A stretch of DNA of 9,175 nt from Acidobacteriota bacterium (GCA_021841795.1 JAKCDN010000103.1:1-9175); one strand, 5' to 3'; numbered from the stretch's first letter, positions 1 to 6,932 are shown. Program-made: numbers and translations. Notes: generated by a model not told the origin, from the letters alone.

Positions 1-156
1 GCGCCGGAGGGCCTCTTTCTCTCTGCGGGCAGTACGCGGACACTGCGGCCTCCTGCGCCGGCAGGTATCATGATCCAAGCCCGGCAATCTGATGCGGCGC
101 TGTCAGCCGGGACCGCGGAATCACGACAAAAAATGAAGGATGCAGACATCGAGTGA
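1..156 (+). CDS. 3' end of an unidentified upstream gene (partial, uncertain)
   Basis: This frame is open from the first base of the window to a TGA at 154-156, giving 51 residues and ending in KMKDADIE. Its stop overlaps the GTG start of pyrD in the arrangement GTGA (153-156), the usual geometry of translationally coupled genes, which is the main reason to think it is real. I do not recognise the peptide. It lacks the Cys-rich [2Fe-2S] motif expected at the C-terminus of PyrK, the usual partner of class 1B PyrD, so it is probably not PyrK. Third-position base use is less GC-biased than in pyrD, so a chance open frame is quite possible. The other two plus-strand frames stop by about position 90. 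Confidence 0.3.
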   Translation, partial: APEGLFLSAGSTRTLRPPAPAGIMIQARQSDAALSAGTAESRQKMKDADIE

Positions 157-1091
157 AACCTGACATGCGAGTGACGGTCGCCGGGCTGGAATTGATGAAT
201 CCAGTCATCGCGGCCAGCGGAACCTTCGCTTACGGCATTGAATTTGAAGAGATTGTTTCCCTCGACCGCCTCGGCGCTGTCGTCACCAAGGGCATCTCCC
301 TGCATCCCATGACGGGCCACGTCGCCCCGCGTCTCGTTCCCACCGCTGCCGGCATGTTGAACGCCATCGGCCTGCAGAACGTCGGCGTCGAGGAGTTTCT
401 TGCCCACAAGCTGCCGCCCATGAGGCGTCATCCCCGGTGCAAGGTTATCGTGAACGTCTTCGGCTATACCGTCAACGACTACGTGAGCGTCATTGAGCGC
501 CTGAATCAGGCCGAGGGCATTGCCGCCTACGAGCTCAACGTATCCTGCCCCAATGTGCATGCCGGCGGCATGTCCTTCGGCGCCGATCCGGGCTCGCTCG
601 AGTACCTGGTCAGCCGTGCCCGGTCCGCCTCCGAGCGCCCCTTGATCGTCAAGCTCACCCCCAATGTCACATCCATCGTGCAAATGGCCCGCTCCGCCGC
701 CGACAGCGGCGCCGACGCGCTCAGCGTGGTGAATACCTTCCTGGCCATGGCCATCGATCCCGAGGAGCGTAAGCCGCGCCTCAGCAATATCACCGGCGGC
801 CTCTCCGGGCCTGCCATCAAGCCCATCGCCTTGCGCATGGTCTGGGAGACCTCACGCGCCGTCAAAATTCCCATCATCGGCATCGGCGGAATTGTCACGC
901 CCTCTGACGCCGTGGAGTTCCTGCTTGCCGGCGCCGCCGCGGTTGAGGTGGGCACTGCCAGCTTTGCTGACCCCCGCGCCACCGAGCGCCTGGCCAAAGG
1001 GCTCGAGTCCTGGTGCAGGAGCCACGACGTCGCCAGGGTCAGCAGCCTGACGGGAGCGCTGAATGTGCCCGGTCCGGGAGTCGGGGATTAG
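153..1091 (+). CDS. pyrD: Dihydroorotate dehydrogenase, class 1B catalytic subunit
   Basis: This enzyme oxidises dihydroorotate to orotate, the fourth step of de novo pyrimidine synthesis. It is cytosolic and FMN-dependent; class 1B enzymes pass electrons to NAD+ through PyrK. The 312 residues are a usual length for the class. Visible motifs are NPVIAASGTF near residue 16, the FMN-contacting TKGIS (Lys46), the loop NVSCPNVHAGG with the active-site base Cys132 (the Cys marks class 1, whereas class 2 uses Ser), VKLTPN (Lys167), VNTF near 193, GGLSGPAIKP near 215 and the FMN-phosphate loop GIGG near 243. Translation is taken from GTG at 153 because it overlaps the upstream stop codon and has AAGGA at 136-140; ATG at 165 is an alternative with no clear ribosome binding site. 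No pyrK-like sequence is seen in the window. The gene ends 27 bases from a convergent gene. Confidence 0.96.
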   Translation: MKPDMRVTVAGLELMNPVIAASGTFAYGIEFEEIVSLDRLGAVVTKGISLHPMTGHVAPRLVPTAAGMLNAIGLQNVGVEEFLAHKLPPMRRHPRCKVIVNVFGYTVNDYVSVIERLNQAEGIAAYELNVSCPNVHAGGMSFGADPGSLEYLVSRARSASERPLIVKLTPNVTSIVQMARSAADSGADALSVVNTFLAMAIDPEERKPRLSNITGGLSGPAIKPIALRMVWETSRAVKIPIIGIGGIVTPSDAVEFLLAGAAAVEVGTASFADPRATERLAKGLESWCRSHDVARVSSLTGALNVPGPGVGD

Positions 1092-1118
1092 CTGCCGCGC
1101 CTCCGGCCGGTCCGCCGT
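1092..1118. other. Short convergent intergenic gap without a clear terminator
   Basis: Only 27 bases separate the stop of pyrD from the stop of the convergent hydrolase gene. The gap contains the self-complementary octamer CCGGCCGG (1103-1110) but no longer stem and no T-tract on either strand. I see no canonical intrinsic terminator here, so the two transcripts may run into each other or end by Rho-dependent termination. Confidence 0.5.
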
Positions 1119-1769
1119 CTAGGCCTCTATCGCGGTAAGCGTGCGCAGCTCTTCCACCACCCGCTCCAGCTCCTTGACAATGCGGTTCTCCGGGCTCTTG
1201 CGGAAGATCTTCAGCAACTCGTCAAAGTACCAAAGCTGCTGTTCGCAGCCGCGCTTGAACCTCTCGAAAACCTTCGGACCGATTGCTTTGTAGTCGTCCA
1301 GAATCGCCTTGGCGTTATACAGCTTGTCGGCGGCGCTGATCAGCAGAACGTCGTCGCGCTCCTCGCTCAGCCGCTCCAGATAGGCAGTCTTGCGTTGATT
1401 CCAGTCTTCCTTGCGGTCGTGATCCTCGGCAAAGGTGTCTGAGAGCCCCGCAACCATGCGCGCGGCCTCCGCTCCAAACTGCTCTTCCACCTCGCGCAGG
1501 CGCGCCAGGCCGCCGTGGTCTTCCACCACGTCGTGCAGCAGGGCCGCAATCACCATCTCCTCTGTCACCGGAACCCTGCCGCCGGCTTCTGCCATCACCA
1601 GCGCGGCCACGCCGAGCAGGTGCGCCATGTACGGAATCTCCGTGCCTTTGCGGTACTCGGTGTGGAAACGCCGCGCGTATTCAACCGCCGCCGTGAAGCG
1701 AGCCGTCAGCACCAGCGGCGTCGCTGTCTGCGGAATCTGCGTTGGGGGTAGGGTTTTGTGTGGAGTCAT
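1119..1769 (-). CDS. Stand-alone HD-domain phosphohydrolase, (p)ppGpp hydrolase-like
   Basis: The protein has 216 residues and consists essentially of one RelA/SpoT-type HD domain. It shows the family signatures RKGTEIPYMAH (Arg40, Lys41, His50), LLHDVVED (His79, Asp80, Glu83, Asp84) and SAADKLYNAK (Asp148, Asn152). Spacing matches Mn2+ ligands H-HD-D plus the catalytic ED pair of small alarmone hydrolases such as Mesh1. Known relatives remove the 3'-pyrophosphate from (p)ppGpp; other nucleotide substrates are possible. There is no synthetase, TGS or ACT domain, so this is not a full SpoT. The C-terminal 40 residues are helical and charged. ATG at 1769 is the only possible start, since a TGA lies two codons upstream; a strong GGAGGTG sits at 1784-1790 with a rather long 14-base spacer. 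It lies 88 bases downstream of the receptor gene on the same strand and may be read from the same transcript. Confidence 0.9.
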   Translation of the reverse strand: MTPHKTLPPTQIPQTATPLVLTARFTAAVEYARRFHTEYRKGTEIPYMAHLLGVAALVMAEAGGRVPVTEEMVIAALLHDVVEDHGGLARLREVEEQFGAEAARMVAGLSDTFAEDHDRKEDWNQRKTAYLERLSEERDDVLLISAADKLYNAKAILDDYKAIGPKVFERFKRGCEQQLWYFDELLKIFRKSPENRIVKELERVVEELRTLTAIEA

Positions 1770-1783
1770 GGGTCAGAATAGCG

Positions 1784-1790
1784 CACCTCC
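1784..1790 (-). promoter_or_regulatory. Shine-Dalgarno-like site for the HD hydrolase gene
   Basis: On the minus strand this reads GGAGGTG, a near-perfect match to the anti-Shine-Dalgarno sequence. It precedes the ATG at 1769 by 14 bases, longer than the usual 5-9. No other in-frame start codon is available, because TGA lies at 1775-1773, so the spacing is unusual rather than a sign of a wrong start. Confidence 0.55.
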
Positions 1791-1857
1791 GCTGCGCGCG
1801 CAAAAACGCAATATCGATCCGCCCGCGCCTTCTTGGCCTTCGCTGCCTCGTCGCGCG

Positions 1858-4686
1858 TCAGAATGAAAGCGAAGATTGCAGGTAGACGCTGCGGTTTCCC
1901 GGCACTCCGCCGCCGCTGTAATTTCCCCCGGCCAGTGACTGCGTCTTGTTGAAGAGCGGCGAGAGCAGCACACCGTTCGGCGTGCCCCAGTTGACGATAT
2001 TGAAGATGTTGTTGATGCCCGCCGCGAGGGTAAGATTGAACCGCCGCGGTGCCGCCGCATCCAGCCGGATCGACGGGCCGCCGCTTCCAATCCCCCGTCC
2101 GCCCACGCTGCCCTGGCCGGGCGTAAATGTCAGGCCCTTGCCCTCCGTCTTCAGCCTCGGACCGATGCCGACCACCTTGCTGATGCGCACGTGGTACACC
2201 ACGTTTGCCGGTCCCAGGCCGGCTCCGTATGGAACCACCGGCTCGATCTTGCCTGCGGGGTCGGTGTCGAGGCACCCGTATTGCGTCGCCACCACGCCGG
2301 TGTCGCCGCACGTCCCGTAGGCCGGCCGTGCATTGAACTGATTGCTGCCCGTCAGGTCGTTGCCGATGGTCAGGTTGTACGGAGTGCCCGACTGCGCCTC
2401 CAGCAGCGATGCGAAAACTATGCCGTGCGGAGCGCTGTAGCTCTCCAGAAGAAACAGCCGGTGCCTGATGCCGAAGCTGGCGCGCCCGTAGTCGAACCCC
2501 GGATCCTGCGCCACCGAGGGAAAGCTCGTCACCCCCTGCGTGTCGCTCTTGGCCTCATTCAGTGTGTAATTTCCGCTCAGCGTCAGTTTCTTCAACTGCA
2601 GCCCCGCTGAAAAAATCAGCTGGTTCTGCCGGTATACGCCGCCCGACTGAAACTCGTAGTCGTAGGTTGCCGGCATCGGTCCCGTGATCGTGTAGTCCGT
2701 CTCGTCAAAGCTGGGCGCCGTAACGTTGTTGGTAAAGTACTGGTGAACCCCCTGCGTGTAGAGATACGTTACGTTCGACGTCACATGCTTGCCGAACTGA
2801 TGATCGACGCCGATGCCCGCCTGCATGTCGAGCGCGGCATGGAAATGCCGGTCGATCGAGTGATACGTCGGCACCGAAGTGCCCGTTGACGTCAGAACCG
2901 ATGCGGGCTGGGCGGCGTTGGGATCGAAAAACGTCGGATTCGCCACCGTGTAGCTGCGCTGATTGATCAGGTTGTCGTGGATCGCCTGGATCACGTAAGG
3001 TGTTCCGCCGTTAAAGGCCGAAGGAAGGATGAAGCGGTTGAAGAACCAGCCGTAGCCTGCCCGTATCACCGTCTTTGGCGGTGTCTTGCCCGGATGGGCC
3101 GGAGTCCAGGCCAGCGCCAGCCGCGGCGCCCAGTCGGCATGGTCGTGAATATAGTTCTGTCCCTCGTAGCGCATGCCCAGCCCCAGCAGCAGCCGCTGGT
3201 TCACCCGCCAGTCGTCCTGCATGAACAGCGAGCCATCGAAGAGCAGTGCGTTCGCTGTCGGGTTGTTGATCACCGTCTGCGAATACAGCGACGGCGTCCC
3301 CGACTGATATCCGGCGATGCTTGAGAAAAAGTAATTGCCGTTCGCGCCCGAGGTCGCAAAGTTCACGTCGCGGTACGAGCGCGCGCGCCCGCCGAAACGC
3401 AGCGTGTGCGCTCCCATCGTGGCCGTCCCGTAGGTCTGCAGCATCAGGATGTCTTCGTGATCGCGCGTGATGCTCGAACTGGCGCCGCCGTTCGTGAACG
3501 CTCCCTGCACCGTTACCGTCGGAGTCGGAAATGTCGGCGTCGTGTCGCTGCCCAGGTGTCTCCACAGAAAGTGCGGCTCCAGCAGCAGGTGCGGATTCAC
3601 CACCCAGGTGTCGCCGATCTCGAGCTCGTTGTTGTGCGAAAGCGTGCTGCTGGCCTGCGCCGGCAGGTTGAGCGTGCCCACGCCGTTCCCCTGTGACGAG
3701 CTCCGGTAGAACGAATCGCGGATCGTCATGAAGTTGTTCTTGGTGAGCTGGAAATCGATGCGGGGATTGATGACGAAAAAGTTGGACGGGGCAGGGAAGG
3801 CGGTGTTGATGTTGCTGTTCAGCGTTGCCGGGTTCAGGGCATCCACGATGTTCGAGTTCTGACGGCTGATCGTAAACGCATTGAAGAAAAACGACGACGT
3901 CTTCGTGATCGGGCCGCTGACGTTGCCCGAGTAGGAGTAAACATCGTAGCTCGGCTGCTGCGTCACCAGCGGATTGCCCGTGTTCAGCGCCGAGTCGTTG
4001 CCGAAGCTGTAGATGCTGCCCTGGAACTTCTCCGTGCCGGGTTTGGTGATGATCTCAATGCGCCCGTATCCGATGCGGTCGTATTCGGCTGAAAACGGAT
4101 TCTGATTGACGCGAATCTCCAGAATTGCGGACTTGGGCGGAATCTGCCCGCCCTCGAATCCGTCGATATAAATCTGTCCCCCGTTCGGTCCCGCCGCGGG
4201 GCCCGCCAGCGCCTGCAGCTCGTTCTGCAGCTCCGTCGGATCGTCGGACAGCGCATCGATGTCGCTGCCCTTGATCACCATCGCATTCGCGTTGTGATCG
4301 GATTCGATGCTCACGCCCTGGTTCTGGCCGTTGACCTCGACATCCTGCTGTTCCACCGCAATGGCAAGCGGCAGATTCAGCTCCTTGGCCTCGCCCGCCT
4401 TCACCGTAACCGTCGGTATGGCGAGCCGCGCAAAGCCCTTGGCCGTGACCGTGATCGAGTACGTGCCCGCGGCGAGCGCATGGAACGCGTACTGTCCGTC
4501 GGCGCCGGATCTTGCCTGCATCGGCTTCGCGCCGCCCGTCAGCCAGATCGCCGCACCGGGCACAACCGCTCCGCTCGGATCCTGCACCTGCCCGTGCAGC
4601 GCGGCCGTTTGCGCCGTAGCCGCGACGCTGAATACCAGGGCAACCAACAGCAAGGCAAGAGCAGGGATCTTCAGCCTGATGATCAT
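1858..4686 (-). CDS. TonB-dependent receptor, Oar-like, with carboxypeptidase-regulatory-like domain
   Basis: This 942-residue outer-membrane protein probably imports a nutrient using TonB energy; the substrate cannot be read from the sequence. It has a Sec signal peptide (Arg4, Lys6, hydrophobic core 7-22, likely cleavage after ATA at 25). A carboxypeptidase-regulatory-like beta-sandwich follows at about 28-108 (LHGQVQDPSGAVVPGA, then GTYSITVTAKGF). A plug domain covers about 120-225 (QIYIDGFEGG, IRVNQNPFSAEYDR, GRIEIITKPGT). The remainder is a beta-barrel of alternating Tyr/Phe-rich strands ending in a C-terminal Phe (LQSSLSF), the usual outer-membrane assembly signal. I see no clear TonB box. 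The protein has only two Cys, at 793 and 805. ATG at 4686 is the only ATG, GTG or TTG start between the in-frame TAA at 4743-4741 and the signal peptide; its GGAG (4693-4690) is only 3 bases away, suggesting weak initiation. Confidence 0.94.
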   Translation of the reverse strand: MIIRLKIPALALLLVALVFSVAATAQTAALHGQVQDPSGAVVPGAAIWLTGGAKPMQARSGADGQYAFHALAAGTYSITVTAKGFARLAIPTVTVKAGEAKELNLPLAIAVEQQDVEVNGQNQGVSIESDHNANAMVIKGSDIDALSDDPTELQNELQALAGPAAGPNGGQIYIDGFEGGQIPPKSAILEIRVNQNPFSAEYDRIGYGRIEIITKPGTEKFQGSIYSFGNDSALNTGNPLVTQQPSYDVYSYSGNVSGPITKTSSFFFNAFTISRQNSNIVDALNPATLNSNINTAFPAPSNFFVINPRIDFQLTKNNFMTIRDSFYRSSSQGNGVGTLNLPAQASSTLSHNNELEIGDTWVVNPHLLLEPHFLWRHLGSDTTPTFPTPTVTVQGAFTNGGASSSITRDHEDILMLQTYGTATMGAHTLRFGGRARSYRDVNFATSGANGNYFFSSIAGYQSGTPSLYSQTVINNPTANALLFDGSLFMQDDWRVNQRLLLGLGMRYEGQNYIHDHADWAPRLALAWTPAHPGKTPPKTVIRAGYGWFFNRFILPSAFNGGTPYVIQAIHDNLINQRSYTVANPTFFDPNAAQPASVLTSTGTSVPTYHSIDRHFHAALDMQAGIGVDHQFGKHVTSNVTYLYTQGVHQYFTNNVTAPSFDETDYTITGPMPATYDYEFQSGGVYRQNQLIFSAGLQLKKLTLSGNYTLNEAKSDTQGVTSFPSVAQDPGFDYGRASFGIRHRLFLLESYSAPHGIVFASLLEAQSGTPYNLTIGNDLTGSNQFNARPAYGTCGDTGVVATQYGCLDTDPAGKIEPVVPYGAGLGPANVVYHVRISKVVGIGPRLKTEGKGLTFTPGQGSVGGRGIGSGGPSIRLDAAAPRRFNLTLAAGINNIFNIVNWGTPNGVLLSPLFNKTQSLAGGNYSGGGVPGNRSVYLQSSLSF

Positions 4687-4752
4687 AATCTCCAGTTCGA
4701 TGGGAAGAGGGATGGAAGTTGCTCGCGCGGCTGATTCTGCTTAGACCGGCCC

Positions 4753-4766
4753 CGCGTGCAAACGCG
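4753..4766. repeat. Small inverted repeat, CGCGT/ACGCG
   Basis: Arms CGCGT (4753-4757) and ACGCG (4762-4766) are perfectly complementary around a GCAA tetraloop when read on the plus strand. On the minus strand, the probable receptor leader RNA, the loop would be UUGC. The element lies 67 bases upstream of the receptor start and 10 bases from the larger hairpin at 4777-4800. Confidence 0.45.
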
Positions 4767-4776
4767 AGCCGCTTGC

Positions 4777-4800
4777 CGGCCGTCTGGAACTAGACGGCCG
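4777..4800. repeat. Perfect 9-bp inverted repeat in the receptor leader
   Basis: Arms CGGCCGTCT (4777-4785) and AGACGGCCG (4792-4800) are exact reverse complements with a 6-base loop, about 90 bases upstream of the receptor ATG. Neither strand has a following T-tract, so it is unlikely to be a simple intrinsic terminator. It could be an operator or an RNA hairpin in the leader. A near copy of one arm, AGACCGGCC at 4743-4751, could compete for pairing with one unpaired base. Confidence 0.6.
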
Positions 4801-4820
4801 TGCAGCGGCAATCGTTAACT

Positions 4821-4852
4821 GTTCATACGTTGCGGAGACGTAAAAAGTTCAT
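4821..4852. promoter_or_regulatory. Candidate operator: repeated GTTCAT around TACGT-N7-ACGTA
   Basis: GTTCAT occurs directly repeated at 4821-4826 and 4847-4852. Between them, TACGT (4826-4830) and ACGTA (4838-4842) form an inverted repeat with a 7-base spacer. The block is the most AT-rich part of this intergenic region and lies 135-166 bases upstream of the receptor start. The arrangement resembles a dimeric regulator site, but arms this short can arise by chance and no regulator is named by the sequence. Confidence 0.3.
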
Positions 4853-4983
4853 CGGGCGTTCACGGAGCTCCCGGCGCAGCGGCTCCAACGCAGAGATTGC
4901 CGTCCGCGGGCCGCATCGTCCGTGCCGCGTCTTCGCCCGCGCGCCGGTCGCTGCGTTCCCAATCTACGCCGCTGCAATTTCAA

Positions 4984-5763
4984 TTAGGAGATGCGCTTGA
5001 TGAAGGCCAGCGCCTCGGCAAGTTGTGGAAACCGCGCCTCTTCCGCCTTGAACTCCCGCGAGTGAACGCAGCGCCGCAGCCCCCGCATCCGCACCGGATG
5101 CTTCAGGTGCAGCATCTCGTGATACAGCAGATATTCGATCGCGTAACGCGGACTCGAAGGCCGGTCGAACACGCGGCTGACCACGATGGTGTTGTGCGCG
5201 GCATCGTAGTGGCCCAGCAACCGGCGCGCGTGGTGCTCGCTCCAGGTCAGGTCCGGCCGGCCAAGCAGACCGCCGAAAAAGCGCAGGTTGAGCGCGTCGA
5301 AGACCTCTTCAAGATGGTAGTAGCGCCCCTCGGGCCCGAAGTACCGCTTGCTCCCGCGCGCCGTCCGGATCAGCTCCGTCTGCCGGGTCACCGCGGCCGA
5401 TGAAGCGAAACGCTTGTACCGCATTTGGTGCGTCCGCTCGATGGCCTTGCGATAGAGCTTGGCCAGCAGAATGTGAGCAATCGAGTGCAGTACCGCTTCG
5501 GGCGCGCCCTCCAGCAAATCCGAAAGACTGACAAAAATCTGTCCTTCGCGCAGGCGGATCGTCGTATTCAGTGAAGTGAAGCGCCGGAACCGCACCTGGA
5601 TAGGCGGCATCGGCGCGCGTGGCCGCAGCGCGCGATACTCTTCCGCAAAGATGGGAGCGATGTCGGGAGCCACCAGAAGCGAGGTTATCAGATGCGATAC
5701 TGGCGTTTCCAGGCGCTCCTGGTCATCTCCGCCGCAATTCTGCCTCGCCTCATCCACGGCCAT
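4984..5763 (-). CDS. SprT-like zinc metalloprotein
   Basis: This 259-residue protein carries a SprT-like domain at about residues 150-245. It reads LEEVFDALNLRFFGG, then a LGHYD segment, then IVVS, then the zinc-binding HEMLH (His215, Glu216, His219) and a third likely ligand His234 in HSREF. All residues needed for a zinc metalloprotease are present; relatives include Spartan and SprT-type peptidases, but the substrate here is unknown. The N-terminal half (about 55-105) looks like a degenerate copy of the same fold with HSIAH (His93, His97) in place of HEMLH. No signal peptide is seen, so it is probably cytosolic. ATG at 5763 is preceded by a weak GGGGCGG; GTG at 5757 is an alternative. The gene starts 38 bases after the mscS stop and is probably co-transcribed with it. 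Confidence 0.85.
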   Translation of the reverse strand: MAVDEARQNCGGDDQERLETPVSHLITSLLVAPDIAPIFAEEYRALRPRAPMPPIQVRFRRFTSLNTTIRLREGQIFVSLSDLLEGAPEAVLHSIAHILLAKLYRKAIERTHQMRYKRFASSAAVTRQTELIRTARGSKRYFGPEGRYYHLEEVFDALNLRFFGGLLGRPDLTWSEHHARRLLGHYDAAHNTIVVSRVFDRPSSPRYAIEYLLYHEMLHLKHPVRMRGLRRCVHSREFKAEEARFPQLAEALAFIKRIS

Positions 5764-5801
5764 GCCGCCCCGTCGAATGCGGTTTCTGCTCGCCAGGTCT
5801 T

Positions 5802-6824
5802 CTATACGCCGCTGAACGGATTGCTCTCGGCCGGCTTGAGCGTTGTTGGATCGCTCGTGGCCGCGTTGCTCTCCGCCGCGTTGTGCGGTGCGCTGATGCT
5901 CCCACCGGCGCTTCCCGGCTGAAAAACGCGGTTGGGATCGCCCGGCAGCAGATGGTTCTCCTCGAGCGCCAGGCGTACGAGCCGGTGGAACTCGCGCACC
6001 ACGCCGTATTGCTGCTGCGCCCGTGTCTTGAACACGACAGGATAGATGTTCTGCGAGCCTTTCACCGAATCCAGACCCAGAACCTTCGGGTCCTCCAGGA
6101 TCAGTTCGCGGTAGGCGTCGTTCTTCCGCACCGCCATTGCGGTCTCCGTCAGCAGTTTGGTCGCCGTGTCCGGATTGACTGAGAAATCCAGGCTTACGTT
6201 CACCGTCGCCATCGAGTAGCCGAAGCTTTGGTTGGCTACGGTCGTAATCTGCGAGTTGGGAATGATGTACAGGGTTCCGTCCACGTCGCGCACCGTCGTG
6301 CGGCGCAGCGTCAGCGCCTCGACCACCCCGCTCACTCCCGCCAGGCGCACATTGTCGCCCACCGTGTACTGGCCTTCAACCAGGATCAGAAATCCGTTCA
6401 GCATGTCTTTCACAATGGTCTGCGCCGCCAGTCCAATCGCGATCCCCGCGATGCCCGCCGACGCCAGCAAAGGCGCCAGGTTGATCCCGATCGTGTCTAG
6501 TGACATGAACCCCGCGATCATCCCGATGATCGCCAGTCCCGTCGCCCGGATCACGCCCGCCAGCGTCTTCACCTCGGCCAGCCGTCCCGGCCCCGCCGCG
6601 CTCTGCTCCGCCAGATGCGTCATGTGGTAGGTCACCAGGCGCAGCACGCGGCTGAACAATATCGCAATAACCCCGATCACAAGCAGCCGCGGCAGCTTGA
6701 CGTGGATGAACTCCTGGCTGTCGGAGGTCCACTCGTCCAGAATCTTGCCCACGAATCCGTCCGGCCGCAAGATGCCCCAGCGTACTATTTCCAGGAAAAG
6801 CGCATGCAGCGAAAAGGAAAACAT
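5802..6824 (-). CDS. Small-conductance mechanosensitive channel, MscS family
   Basis: This 340-residue inner-membrane channel of the MscS family would release solutes upon hypo-osmotic shock. Membrane segments lie at about 45-65, 90-112 and 116-150. The last is the pore-lining helix, recognised by the Gly/Ala pattern GIAGIAIGLAAQTIVKD followed by LILVEGQYTVGD, the junction to the cytoplasmic beta domain. RTTVRDVDG and IPNSQI (175-192) are typical of that domain, and an alpha/beta domain runs to about 295. The last 40 residues (301-340) are an Asn/Ala/Ser/Pro-rich tail of low complexity that I would not expect to be conserved. The start ATG at 6824 has an ideal AGGAG with a 7-base spacer. It is the first gene of a minus-strand run and diverges from the E1 gene. 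Confidence 0.94.
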   Translation of the reverse strand: MFSFSLHALFLEIVRWGILRPDGFVGKILDEWTSDSQEFIHVKLPRLLVIGVIAILFSRVLRLVTYHMTHLAEQSAAGPGRLAEVKTLAGVIRATGLAIIGMIAGFMSLDTIGINLAPLLASAGIAGIAIGLAAQTIVKDMLNGFLILVEGQYTVGDNVRLAGVSGVVEALTLRRTTVRDVDGTLYIIPNSQITTVANQSFGYSMATVNVSLDFSVNPDTATKLLTETAMAVRKNDAYRELILEDPKVLGLDSVKGSQNIYPVVFKTRAQQQYGVVREFHRLVRLALEENHLLPGDPNRVFQPGSAGGSISAPHNAAESNAATSDPTTLKPAESNPFSGV

Positions 6825-6831
6825 GCCAAAG

Positions 6832-6836
6832 CTCCT
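6832..6836 (-). promoter_or_regulatory. Ribosome binding site of the mscS-family gene
   Basis: On the minus strand this reads AGGAG and lies 7 bases before the ATG at 6824, which fixes the start of the channel gene. Confidence 0.75.
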
Positions 6837-6847
6837 GTTTCTAGACT

Positions 6848-6873
6848 AGACCGAGCGCAGGAGCCTCCGGTCT
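6848..6873. repeat. Inverted repeat AGACCG/CGGTCT in the mscS leader
   Basis: Arms AGACCG (6848-6853) and CGGTCT (6868-6873) are exact complements around 14 bases. The element sits 24 bases upstream of the mscS start, just beyond its ribosome binding site, so in a transcript it could affect translation initiation. Chance is possible at this stem length. Confidence 0.35.
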
Positions 6874-6932
6874 CACACTGTGCGTCTCCGGCGTTTGGGG
6901 CTTGCCATGCGCGTCGGCCCGGAACGGCCATC

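Larger units (their letters stand above)
4687..4983. other. Intergenic region upstream of the receptor gene, palindrome-rich
   Basis: These 297 bases lie between the stop of the SprT-like gene and the start of the receptor gene, both on the minus strand. They therefore hold the 3' end of one transcription unit and most likely the promoter and leader of the receptor gene. I find several inverted repeats (listed separately) and a locally AT-rich stretch at about 4811-4855, but no -35/-10 pair good enough to name on the minus strand and no stem with a T-tract that would serve as an intrinsic terminator. No convincing small gene is present. Confidence 0.6.

Noticed and set aside
1103..1110. CCGGCCGG as a bidirectional terminator between pyrD and the hydrolase gene
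   Set aside because: The palindrome has no loop of workable size and no T-tract on either strand.
3011..3565. 184-codon minus-strand frame, and other frames inside the receptor gene
   Set aside because: All overlap the receptor barrel, which is read continuously from signal peptide to C-terminal Phe in a single frame. The alternatives are His/Arg/Ala-rich shadows.
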